Shown here one piece after another: positions 1-5,287 of a DNA stretch of 7,688 nt. A program made the position numbers and the translations under genes. Within the stretch, counting starts at the first letter, position 1. Each line of letters begins with the position of its first letter. Under the pieces are notes generated by a model, which did not search any database, had not been told where the DNA came from, and saw only the letters and a program-made list of their open reading frames with translations. The DNA is from an uncultured Eubacteriales bacterium (GTDB lineage: Bacteria; Bacillota; Clostridia; Oscillospirales; CAG-272): contig CATWNM010000054.1 in the NCBI GenBank assembly GCA_958352145.1, positions 1 to 7,688 of the forward strand, in the 5' to 3' direction.

Positions 1-41
1 AAAACGAAAGTCAAAATAAAGCGTGCTGCTTTCTTCATCAT
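1..41 (-). CDS. Start of a divergent gene, probably exported or membrane protein (partial, 5' end only)
   Basis: Read on the minus strand, a GGAGG Shine-Dalgarno site (49-53) lies 7 bases before an ATG at 41, with a second ATG directly after it at 38. The 13 full codons visible give MMKKAARFILTFV before the window ends. The pattern of two lysines and one arginine followed by a hydrophobic run is what the start of a signal peptide or signal anchor looks like, so an exported, lipoprotein or membrane product is plausible. The gene is divergent from the AraC-family regulator at 316. AraC genes often control a divergent neighbour such as a sugar-binding protein, transporter or glycosidase, so this may be the regulator's target. 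That is inference, since too little is visible to name a family. The SD, its spacing and the codon content are the only evidence. Confidence 0.6.
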   Translation of the reverse strand, partial: MMKKAARFILTFV

Positions 42-83
42 TCGTAATCCTCCATCCTACCATATTTTTTTGTTTTTTTAAGC

Positions 84-95
84 ATTTTGCAAAAT
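84..95. promoter_or_regulatory. 12-bp perfect palindrome in divergent control region (operator candidate)
   Basis: ATTTTGCAAAAT reads the same on both strands. It sits between the edge gene and the AraC-family gene, about 30 bases upstream of the edge gene's SD. A dimeric repressor could bind here. AraC proteins usually use direct rather than inverted repeats, so it may belong to another regulator or be chance in A+T-rich DNA. Confidence 0.2.
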
Positions 96-138
96 AAATT
101 TGAAAATGAAGTTGTATCGGCATTTTTCGTTTGTTTTG

Positions 139-167
139 ATTATAGTTTTTCAATACTTTTTAATTAA
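139..167 (-). promoter_or_regulatory. Candidate sigma-A promoter for the left-edge gene
   Basis: On the minus strand, a perfect TATAAT (139-144) lies 17 bases from TTAATT (162-167), a weak -35 sharing three bases with TTGACA. It would give a leader of roughly 90 bases before the ATG at 41. The surrounding DNA is very A+T rich, so chance matches are likely. The -35 overlaps a 12-bp A+T-only palindrome at 158-169. Confidence 0.3.
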
Positions 168-248
168 AATATAGCATATGTACTATTATTTTTAAATGGA
201 GAAATCCGAAAATTTGTATTTTTAAGAAAGTATATTTCATATTTTCAA

Positions 249-277
249 TTGATTTCTTAACACTTTTGCGATACAAT
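249..277 (+). promoter_or_regulatory. Sigma-A type promoter of the AraC-family gene
   Basis: TTGATT (249-254) is followed after exactly 17 bases by TACAAT (272-277). Transcription would start near 284, leaving a leader of about 30 bases. The gene's SD, AAAGGA at 303-308, is 7 bases before the ATG at 316. Confidence 0.6.
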
Positions 278-315
278 GATTACAGAATAAATTAAATAAA
301 TTAAAGGACAAAACT

Positions 316-1101
316 ATGAGTGTTCAATTTTTTAAAAATATGACCGTCAGAGCCGTACACGATTGTGCAAAAATTTATACAAGAATCGATGGGAAGATCA
401 ATTCTCCTAAACGCCGATTTCATGGTCTTGTTTATTTTTTAGAGGGCCGCTCAGAATATATATATACGGAAAAAACGCTGTCTACCGCTCCTGGATTTGT
501 TTTGTTTTTGCCGCGCGGCTTGCCCTATGTTATACATCGTCCTGTAGAAGCGCAATGTATGTTTGTAAATTTTTCAACTTGGGAGGATATAATTTTAGAG
601 CCGTTTGCTAAAATTTATCCGAACAGTAAGAAATTTGAAAATTTATTTTACAAGATGATTTCTGTTTACCGGCAAAAATGCATTGGATATGAAGCAGAAT
701 TAAACAGCATGCTCTATAAGGTCATTTCAATGATTCAATCGGCGGATAACGTCGGCTATATGCCGAAAACACGATACAGCAAAATTCAGCCTGCCCTGAA
801 ATATATCCATGAACAATATTGCACGGGAAATATAAGAATCTCTCACTTGGCTGAAATTTCAGGAATCAGTACACGGTATTTCACGCAGATTTTTTCAGCT
901 TATTACGGCGTTCCCCCAAAAGAATATATAATCCGCCTTCAATTGGACCTCGCTTGTAATATATTGACGAGCACAAACGAGTCCGTCAGCAATATAGCCG
1001 CATCCTGCGGTTTCTCCGATGTCTTTTATTTTTGTAAAACTTTTCACAAAGCATTTGGTATGTCTGCAACCGAATACCGCAGGCTGAACAGTACAATTTG
1101 A
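316..1101 (+). CDS. AraC family transcriptional regulator
   Basis: This is a 261-residue cytoplasmic DNA-binding regulator with the usual two-part AraC layout. Residues about 30-95 form a small cupin-like sensing domain (PKRRFHGLVYFLEG, then a TAPGFVLFLPRGLPYVIH strand pattern), presumably binding a small ligand, often a sugar. Residues about 155-258 are the double helix-turn-helix domain. The first HTH is around 174-194 (ISHLAEISGISTRYFTQIF) and the second around 222-247, with the family signature region IAASCGFSDVFYFCKTFHKAFGMSATEYR. Length is normal for a complete family member, and nothing is broken. The ATG is supported by AAAGGA 7 bases upstream. It stands alone on its strand, is divergent from the gene entering at 1-41, and ends before a strong terminator at 1180-1223. 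Its codons are more A+T rich than those of the genes to the right. Ligand and target are unknown; the divergent neighbour is the natural guess. Confidence 0.93.
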   Translation: MSVQFFKNMTVRAVHDCAKIYTRIDGKINSPKRRFHGLVYFLEGRSEYIYTEKTLSTAPGFVLFLPRGLPYVIHRPVEAQCMFVNFSTWEDIILEPFAKIYPNSKKFENLFYKMISVYRQKCIGYEAELNSMLYKVISMIQSADNVGYMPKTRYSKIQPALKYIHEQYCTGNIRISHLAEISGISTRYFTQIFSAYYGVPPKEYIIRLQLDLACNILTSTNESVSNIAASCGFSDVFYFCKTFHKAFGMSATEYRRLNSTI

Positions 1102-1179
1102 ATTTATCAAACAATCTTTCGGCGTAAGATTTCGCCTTGCGTCCGGAAATTTTTTGAAAAACCGGTCGTTAGACACAGA

Positions 1180-1223
1180 AAAGCCGCCGCTATGGCGCAT
1201 CCATACACGGCGGCTTTGTTTTT
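1180..1223 (+). terminator. Rho-independent terminator after the AraC-family gene
   Basis: A 10-bp stem pairs AAAGCCGCCG (1180-1189) with CGGCGGCTTT (1208-1217). Inside the loop, TATGG (1191-1195) pairs with CCATA (1201-1205), extending the hairpin. The right arm runs into GTTTTT (1218-1223). It lies 79 bases past the AraC stop codon and is oriented to stop plus-strand transcription. Confidence 0.85.
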
Positions 1224-1335
1224 ATACGTCAGTTGCATACGCATACACTGACTGGCTTTTCTCTTTTTACTTTGTATTCGCTCATTTTTTCTCTTTATTT
1301 TTTCCGGTTTCTTGTACAAAGTTTCATTCATTTTT

Positions 1336-1365
1336 TTGACATTGTGTTTCCCCATAGCATATTGT
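1336..1365 (+). promoter_or_regulatory. Orphan promoter candidate facing the rqcH 3' end
   Basis: A perfect TTGACA (1336-1341) is followed after 18 bases by TATTGT (1360-1365), which matches four of six bases of TATAAT. No plus-strand gene follows. A transcript from here would meet the hairpin at 1417-1443 after about 70 bases. It could therefore make a short RNA or, on read-through, antisense to rqcH, or it may be a chance match in T-rich DNA. Confidence 0.25.
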
Positions 1366-1416
1366 ACTATCCATATTGCCACAAAAATAAAGATTCCAAA
1401 ATAACTTAGATAATCA

Positions 1417-1443
1417 AAAGCCGCCGGAAATTCCGGCGGCTTT
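1417..1443 (-). terminator. Hairpin terminator after rqcH (possibly bidirectional)
   Basis: AAAGCCGCCGGAA (1417-1429) and TTCCGGCGGCTTT (1431-1443) form a near-continuous inverted repeat around one central base. It lies 20 bases beyond the rqcH stop codon. On the minus strand the stem is followed by a moderate T-rich tail (CTTTTGATTAT), and on the plus strand by a weaker one (CTTTACATTTTAT), so it may act in both directions. The outer 10 bases of each arm are identical to those of the terminator at 1180-1217. Confidence 0.8.
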
Positions 1444-1463
1444 ACATTTTATAAACGAAGCGT

Positions 1464-3224
1464 CTATTTGACACGGAACTGCTCGCAAAATTTCACATCG
1501 CCATGTACATAGGCGGTAAAATTCGTCGAATACGTCACATATCCCGGCCTTGAGGACGGAGTTTTTTTCACATTTTTTACCCTTGTATAATCCACAGGAA
1601 TCTGACCTTGCACACCGGCGCTGGAATAGGTCGCAGCAATGGTCGCCGCCTGTGTATAGTCCTCTTCAGAAGGCTCGGCGCCGCTGCAAAACAGCACAAC
1701 ATGCGCGCCGGGACGCCCTTTGACATGAAACCACAAATCGTTTTTTTCCGCCGCCCGAAAAGTAATGTATTCATTTTGCAAATTATTTTTGCCGCATAGA
1801 ATTCTATATCCGCTCACCGAGCGAAATTCCATCGGCTGCATAGCGCTCGGGCGTTTCGCATTTTTCGCAGCCGGAGTACGGGCTGCATAACCGCTCTGCG
1901 CCATCTCCTGGCGGATTTCATTCAAGTCGCTTTCTGTTTCCGCGCGTTCCAGCGCTTCGGCTACGGTATCGAGATACCGTAGTTCTTCCTCCGCCAAACG
2001 AATCTGTTCGCTCAGATACACTTTCGCATTTTTGGATTTCGTATATTTTTTATACATCCGCTGCGCATTCTGGGCAGGCGTCAGGCGCGGATCAAGCACA
2101 ATCGTCATCTCTTCCGCCGCTTCGCTGTAATAGTTCTGCACACGCACTTGCCCCATTCCACGTCGGATCACATAAAGATTGGCTGTAATCAGATCGGCGT
2201 ACAGCTTATACGCATCGCCGCCGGCGCAGGCCGCAAGTTCTTCCCGCTGAATCTCCAACTTTCTCCCAAGCCGGGCACGCGCGCCTGAAAGCAAATGCGC
2301 GATGTCCTGTCCGCGACGGCGGATCCGCTCCGCAGCGTCACGCTTTTGAAAATAGGCGTCCAGCAAAGCGCCCACACTTGAAAAGTATGATACACGCGCC
2401 ATATCTCCATACTGGAGAATGTCCATAAAGCAAAATTCAAACGGTACCTCTTCGACATCAGACACAAGCGACGGCCGAAAATCCATCTTCTCCAAACAAG
2501 TTCGAAACTGCAATAAAACCGCAAAAAGACGTTCAGGCGCAACCATCCCAAGCGTCGCGTCAACATCTCCGGCGTATCTATATGCCAATTCCCGCGCGAC
2601 CAAAGGAGAAATGCCGCCAAAATGACTCAGTATAAACCGCCAAAGCGGCATGGAAGTCTCGCATTCGGCCAGCATAAGCGAAAGCCCGTCTTCTGTCAAA
2701 GCAAAAATATTATTTTTTTCTTGTTGCGGCGGAAGAGAATACGTCATTCCAGGCAAAATCTGCCGCCGGCGGCTGGTCGAAAAATCCACCCACCGCATGG
2801 CTGCAATAATTTTTTTGTTTTGATCGGTCAAAAACAGATTGCTGTACTTACCCATGATCTCCACGATCAAAAAACGCGTAACGGCAAACCCCATCTCATC
2901 CCGGCCGGAAAATTCCAGTTCCGCCACCCGATCGAATCCGATCTGCCGCGCGTAGACAAAGCGTCCACCGCCAATCTGTTTGCGCAAAAGCATACAAAGC
3001 ATAGGAGCCTCCGCCGGATTCTCCTTCTGCAGCGCGGTCACATACATTTTTGGGCTATTTGCGCCCGCGTTGATAACCAATCTGAGATTTTCCCGCAGCG
3101 CGGCGCTGTGCAGCGTGAGAACGATCTCATCCTTTTGCGGCTGCTGCACCTTCTCCACACGCGCATCTGCCGCTGCATTCAATTCATGCAGCGCCGCGCG
3201 CAGCATTCCTGCGTCAAAAGCCAT
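1464..3224 (-). CDS. rqcH: RqcH / NFACT family ribosome quality-control protein (formerly FbpA-like)
   Basis: This 586-residue cytoplasmic protein belongs to the NFACT family (bacterial RqcH, eukaryotic Rqc2/NEMF). Family members bind 50S subunits blocked by peptidyl-tRNA and recruit tRNA-Ala to add alanine tails that mark the peptide for degradation. The old name 'fibronectin-binding protein' is historical. Residues 1 to about 270 are NFACT-N, with QIGFDRVAELEF at 95-106, whose D98-R99 matches the Asp-Arg pair needed for tailing in Bacillus, and EIMGKYSN at 122-129. Residues about 290-440 are helical, coiled-coil-like, and interrupted by the conserved LDPRLTPAQNAQRMYKKY (377-394). NFACT-R is C-terminal, with NDLWFHVKGRPGAHVV (495-510) and VDYTRVKNVKK (544-554). 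Length and motifs indicate an intact enzyme. The ATG is preceded by GAGG with a 6-base gap. It is the last gene of a minus-strand operon, 3 bases after the GNAT stop, with its SD inside the GNAT 3' end. Confidence 0.95.
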   Translation of the reverse strand: MAFDAGMLRAALHELNAAADARVEKVQQPQKDEIVLTLHSAALRENLRLVINAGANSPKMYVTALQKENPAEAPMLCMLLRKQIGGGRFVYARQIGFDRVAELEFSGRDEMGFAVTRFLIVEIMGKYSNLFLTDQNKKIIAAMRWVDFSTSRRRQILPGMTYSLPPQQEKNNIFALTEDGLSLMLAECETSMPLWRFILSHFGGISPLVARELAYRYAGDVDATLGMVAPERLFAVLLQFRTCLEKMDFRPSLVSDVEEVPFEFCFMDILQYGDMARVSYFSSVGALLDAYFQKRDAAERIRRRGQDIAHLLSGARARLGRKLEIQREELAACAGGDAYKLYADLITANLYVIRRGMGQVRVQNYYSEAAEEMTIVLDPRLTPAQNAQRMYKKYTKSKNAKVYLSEQIRLAEEELRYLDTVAEALERAETESDLNEIRQEMAQSGYAARTPAAKNAKRPSAMQPMEFRSVSGYRILCGKNNLQNEYITFRAAEKNDLWFHVKGRPGAHVVLFCSGAEPSEEDYTQAATIAATYSSAGVQGQIPVDYTRVKNVKKTPSSRPGYVTYSTNFTAYVHGDVKFCEQFRVK

Positions 3225-3227
3225 ACA

Positions 3228-3902
3228 TTACCTCTTTTTTCTGAGAACATAGTAAAAAAAACGACCGCTTTGAACAAAACCGGCGTTCCGCGCGACCGAT
3301 GCGGAAGCATGGTTATGTATATCGCATTTATACAGCACACGTAAGCCCTGCGCGCACAGCCATGCTGCAAGCGCACGAGCCGATGCCGATGCGTATCCAT
3401 GCCCGCGGTATGCCGGAGCAGTTTCAACGCCGATCTCTATCAGTGGCATATCCCGATCCACAGAAGAAGCCGTAACCGCTACGGAAACCACCGCGCCGTC
3501 ACGAACTACTCCGAACACCGCTTGTCCATAGGCAAGACAAGCATCCAAATCATAGGTGGTGCAGTTGCGGTATCGTCCGGCGCGGCGAATTCGCTCGCAG
3601 CGCAGGCCGCTTTCTGAAATGTTTGTCCCTATAAAATTATACCCGCTTTTTTTTGCAAATTTGTCCGGCGCATACCCATACCGTACGCCAAATTCCGTAC
3701 AGCCCGCACAAAGAAAATCAATCGCCGCATCTGAAAAAAGATCGTCCGAGAAGCGGTATGCGTATGTTTCGCAGACCGCCGACACAGACGGGTATGCAAA
3801 AATTTTCGTTTCCGCTCCATTTTGCTCCACATGCACGGGCACCGCGATGTCAAACCGGCTTTCCGCAATCCACTGCTCCCCCTCTGCATCCGTTATAATC
3901 AT
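3228..3902 (-). CDS. GNAT family N-acetyltransferase
   Basis: Predicted acetyl-CoA-dependent N-acetyltransferase of 224 residues; the substrate is not identifiable. The C-terminal half holds the GNAT core. A central strand, IEIGVETAPA, leads into the acetyl-CoA pyrophosphate-binding loop YRGHGYA (165-171, the R/Q-x-x-G-x-G/A motif). A later strand and turn, YKCDIHNHASASVARNAGF (191-209), carries the usual Asn/Ser plus 'GF' ending of GNAT enzymes. The N-terminal ~110 residues do not show an obvious motif and may form a second, degenerate GNAT-like half, as in other GNATs of this size. The open frame reaches a TTG at 3920, but ATG 3902 is preferred: GGAGGA lies 6 bases upstream, and the ATG overlaps the HAD stop as ATGA, a typical sign of translational coupling. 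The stop is 3 bases from the rqcH start. Possible roles include modifying a small metabolite, a protein N-terminus or an antibiotic; none is favoured by the sequence. Confidence 0.9.
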   Translation of the reverse strand: MIITDAEGEQWIAESRFDIAVPVHVEQNGAETKIFAYPSVSAVCETYAYRFSDDLFSDAAIDFLCAGCTEFGVRYGYAPDKFAKKSGYNFIGTNISESGLRCERIRRAGRYRNCTTYDLDACLAYGQAVFGVVRDGAVVSVAVTASSVDRDMPLIEIGVETAPAYRGHGYASASARALAAWLCAQGLRVLYKCDIHNHASASVARNAGFVQSGRFFYYVLRKKR

Positions 3903-3914
3903 GGACATTCCTCC
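3899..3914 (-). promoter_or_regulatory. HAD-GNAT coupled stop/start with embedded SD
   Basis: GGAGGA (3909-3914) lies in the last codons of the HAD gene. Six bases later ATGA (3899-3902) combines the GNAT start and the HAD stop. This decides the GNAT start over the upstream TTG at 3920 and the ATG at 3908, which is too close to the SD. Confidence 0.75.
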
Positions 3915-4558
3915 ATACAAAAATACCGTTTCAAAGCAGGCAGTCCGTCAAAAACCGGGCATCCGCAAGCAGCCAGCCGTTCGCTGTCCTGATGCCCGGA
4001 CGCAAGAAGCATACATTCGGCGCCCACCGCCGACGCAACTTCAAAATCGTGTACGGTATCCCCGATAAACAGCGCGCGTGCTGGTTTGACCTTTGTTGAC
4101 CAATCCACGGCAGCCTCCAGTTTTCCTCTGGCGTACGTATCGTCCTGTCCGATCAGCCCGTCAAAATACGCGCCAAGACCGAGCGCTCTGACCTGTTCTT
4201 TCAGCATGGTCTGTTCCGTCGCGGACAAAAGATATTGACGGCATCCGCTTTTTCGAAAAAGTTCAAGCACATCGTGCGCGCCGGCGCACACGCCTGCAAA
4301 AGCTGACCGCAGATTATATTCCGCGACCCACTCCGCAGCATATATCACGAATTTTTGCCGCTCGAGACCAATTTTTTCATAATAATCCGCGACCGGGAAG
4401 CAGAAATTCCGGCGATAAGCTTCAACACTGTCAAGCGCCGGCCTGCCGTATTTTTTCAGCAAGCTATTCATCGCCTCGATACAGATGGACACGTCATCCA
4501 GCAGTGTTCCGTTGAAATCCCAAACAATATGCGAATAGTTACCAGCGTTTGTTTTCAT
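3899..4558 (-). CDS. HAD superfamily hydrolase (phosphoglycolate phosphatase-like) with DxN motif I
   Basis: A 219-residue cytoplasmic haloacid dehalogenase-fold protein, probably a phosphatase of the Gph/PGMB-like group with an alpha-helical cap (about residues 20-90). Motif I is WDFNGTLLDD (13-22), with nucleophile D14. The second position, usually Asp in phosphatases (DxDGT), is Asn16. Motif II is LLSATEQ (110-116). Lys146 in GKLEAA fits motif III. Motif IV is FIGDTVHDFEVA (164-175), with D167 and D171 as Mg2+ ligands. The D-to-N change also occurs in a recognised set of Firmicutes proteins with a DWNGT/DFNGT start, so it is probably a subfamily trait rather than damage. It may still lower or alter phosphatase activity, since that Asp is the usual general acid/base. 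The ATG at 4558 follows an in-frame TGA at 4562-4564 and has no SD at normal distance. It follows the membrane protein gene by 25 bases and overlaps the GNAT start. Confidence 0.92.
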   Translation of the reverse strand: MKTNAGNYSHIVWDFNGTLLDDVSICIEAMNSLLKKYGRPALDSVEAYRRNFCFPVADYYEKIGLERQKFVIYAAEWVAEYNLRSAFAGVCAGAHDVLELFRKSGCRQYLLSATEQTMLKEQVRALGLGAYFDGLIGQDDTYARGKLEAAVDWSTKVKPARALFIGDTVHDFEVASAVGAECMLLASGHQDSERLAACGCPVFDGLPALKRYFCMEECP

Positions 4559-4561
4559 TTT

Positions 4562-4585
4562 TCATACACGCACGAAATATCCCTT
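4562..4585 (-). other. SD plus three-codon mini-ORF just upstream of the HAD start
   Basis: On the minus strand AAGGGA (4580-4585) overlaps the stop codon of the membrane protein gene. Six bases later comes GTG CGT GTA TGA (4562-4573), in the same frame as the HAD gene, whose ATG follows after a single codon-length gap. The only good SD here therefore serves a mini-ORF ending 3 bases before the HAD start. Reinitiation at the HAD ATG is possible; chance is the alternative. Confidence 0.3.
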
Positions 4586-5138
4586 AGTCCCGCTTCTCGC
4601 CCGTTTTTACAGGAATCAGCCTGCGTTCTTTGGTGCCAAAAAGATATCCAAGCGCGGCCGCTGCGGCAACCAACAGCGTACCGAGCGCAAAAACAATTGC
4701 GATCATCACATCGCTCTGCATCGTATTCACAAACAGCATGATGCCTGTAAAACATCCGTCAAACAGCGTTAAAATGAAATAAGAAACATAGTAAACGGAC
4801 GCCGCGGCGTTCGAAGTCTTAAAAAAAGAACAGACAAAAAACACAAGCAGCACCGCCCATATCGGGCACTGCGCAGCAAGAGAAAGGAAAAAACCTTTTC
4901 CTTTTATCAAGTTGAGCCGTCCGGCGTCGAGCCTCGGCTTATCCTTCGCGCCGGCTTCCCACATCGTTATATACGACAGCACGGCATAAAATGCCGCCGA
5001 AAAAATTCCGGCTGCCAGCATCAACGCTTTGCTCTGCTGATTGGTCGTTAAAAAAAGAACAAAACCGAACACGGCCATACCGATATGCGTAACAAACAGC
5101 CGCATGATATAATAAGAATTTTCTTTTAAAAATTTCAA
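4584..5138 (-). CDS. Small multi-pass membrane protein of unknown function
   Basis: I do not recognise a family. With the preferred TTG start the product has 184 residues and about five hydrophobic, membrane-spanning segments: roughly 12-30, 38-60, 83-105, 114-136 and 143-167. A basic first loop (AKDKPRLDAGRLNLIKGKG, 64-82) lies between the second and third, and a charged tail KERRLIPVKTGEKRD ends the protein. There is no signal peptidase site, catalytic motif or transporter signature that I can name. The open frame extends to a TTG at 5240, but that start has no SD and would place the likely promoter inside the gene. TTG 5138 has GGAG 7 bases upstream. ATG 5105 has no SD and would remove residues leading into the first membrane segment. 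It is the first gene of the minus-strand unit leading to HAD, GNAT and rqcH. A role with them is unproven. Confidence 0.75.
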   Translation of the reverse strand: MKFLKENSYYIMRLFVTHIGMAVFGFVLFLTTNQQSKALMLAAGIFSAAFYAVLSYITMWEAGAKDKPRLDAGRLNLIKGKGFFLSLAAQCPIWAVLLVFFVCSFFKTSNAAASVYYVSYFILTLFDGCFTGIMLFVNTMQSDVMIAIVFALGTLLVAAAAALGYLFGTKERRLIPVKTGEKRD

Positions 5139-5145
5139 TTTCTTT

Positions 5146-5149
5146 CTCC
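5146..5149 (-). promoter_or_regulatory. Ribosome binding site deciding the TTG start at 5138
   Basis: GGAG on the minus strand, 7 bases before TTG 5138. It is the only well-spaced SD upstream of the first membrane segment and supports a non-ATG start for the membrane protein. Confidence 0.6.
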
Positions 5150-5169
5150 ATTTCCGCGTTATTGTATCA

Positions 5170-5198
5170 ATTATATATAAAAATGCGCCTTCCTGCAA
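5170..5198 (-). promoter_or_regulatory. Sigma-A type promoter of the membrane protein-HAD-GNAT-rqcH unit
   Basis: On the minus strand TTGCAG (5193-5198) is separated by 17 bases from a perfect TATAAT (5170-5175). Transcription would begin near 5163, leaving about 25 bases before the TTG start at 5138. No other clear promoter was seen between the four genes, so this one may drive all of them. Confidence 0.55.
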
Positions 5199-5226
5199 TA
5201 GATTCCCAAACTTTTTATTTTTTCCT

Positions 5227-5254
5227 TTGCTTTTTTTCAAAAATTTTGTATAAT
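5227..5254 (+). promoter_or_regulatory. Sigma-A type promoter of the tyrosine recombinase gene
   Basis: A perfect TATAAT (5249-5254) lies 16 bases after TTGCTT (5227-5232), a half-matching -35. Transcription would start near 5261, and the gene's GGAGGA SD is at 5275-5280. An 11-base inverted repeat (CAAAA-A-TTTTG, 5238-5248) directly abuts the -10 and could be an operator or chance. The promoter is divergent from the one at 5170-5198. Confidence 0.5.
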
Positions 5255-5287
5255 AGAAACAGCCTGACTTGACCGGAGGAATCTTTC

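Larger units (their letters stand above)
1102..1463. other. Convergent intergenic region without a convincing gene
   Basis: These 362 bases separate the 3' ends of the AraC-family gene and rqcH. They contain two GC-rich hairpins (1180-1217 and 1417-1443) and, between them, a T-rich stretch on the plus strand. Open frames exist on both strands, but they run through the terminator hairpins, lack a well-placed SD and have lysine-rich or phenylalanine-rich low-complexity content, so none is called as a gene. A TTGACA element at 1336 is listed separately as a promoter candidate. Confidence 0.75.

Noticed and set aside
1154..1339. 61-codon plus-strand frame
   Set aside because: It includes the terminator hairpin and is a phenylalanine/serine-rich translation of T-rich DNA, with no family resemblance.
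1107..1382. 91-codon minus-strand frame in the convergent gap
   Set aside because: It starts at a GTG without a well-placed SD, runs straight through the 1180-1217 terminator hairpin and is low-complexity lysine-rich because the plus strand is T-rich.
2622..3344. 240-codon plus-strand frame opposite rqcH
   Set aside because: It lies antisense to the strongly supported rqcH coding sequence, has R/H/Q-rich composition typical of shadow frames and no SD or domain.
3556..4068. 170-codon plus-strand frame opposite GNAT and HAD
   Set aside because: It spans the junction of two real minus-strand genes and shows no recognisable motif.
5161..5200. A+T-rich near-palindrome next to the Xer gene as a dif site
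   Set aside because: It does not match the two conserved 11-base arms of Firmicutes dif and is better explained as the -10 region of the minus-strand promoter.
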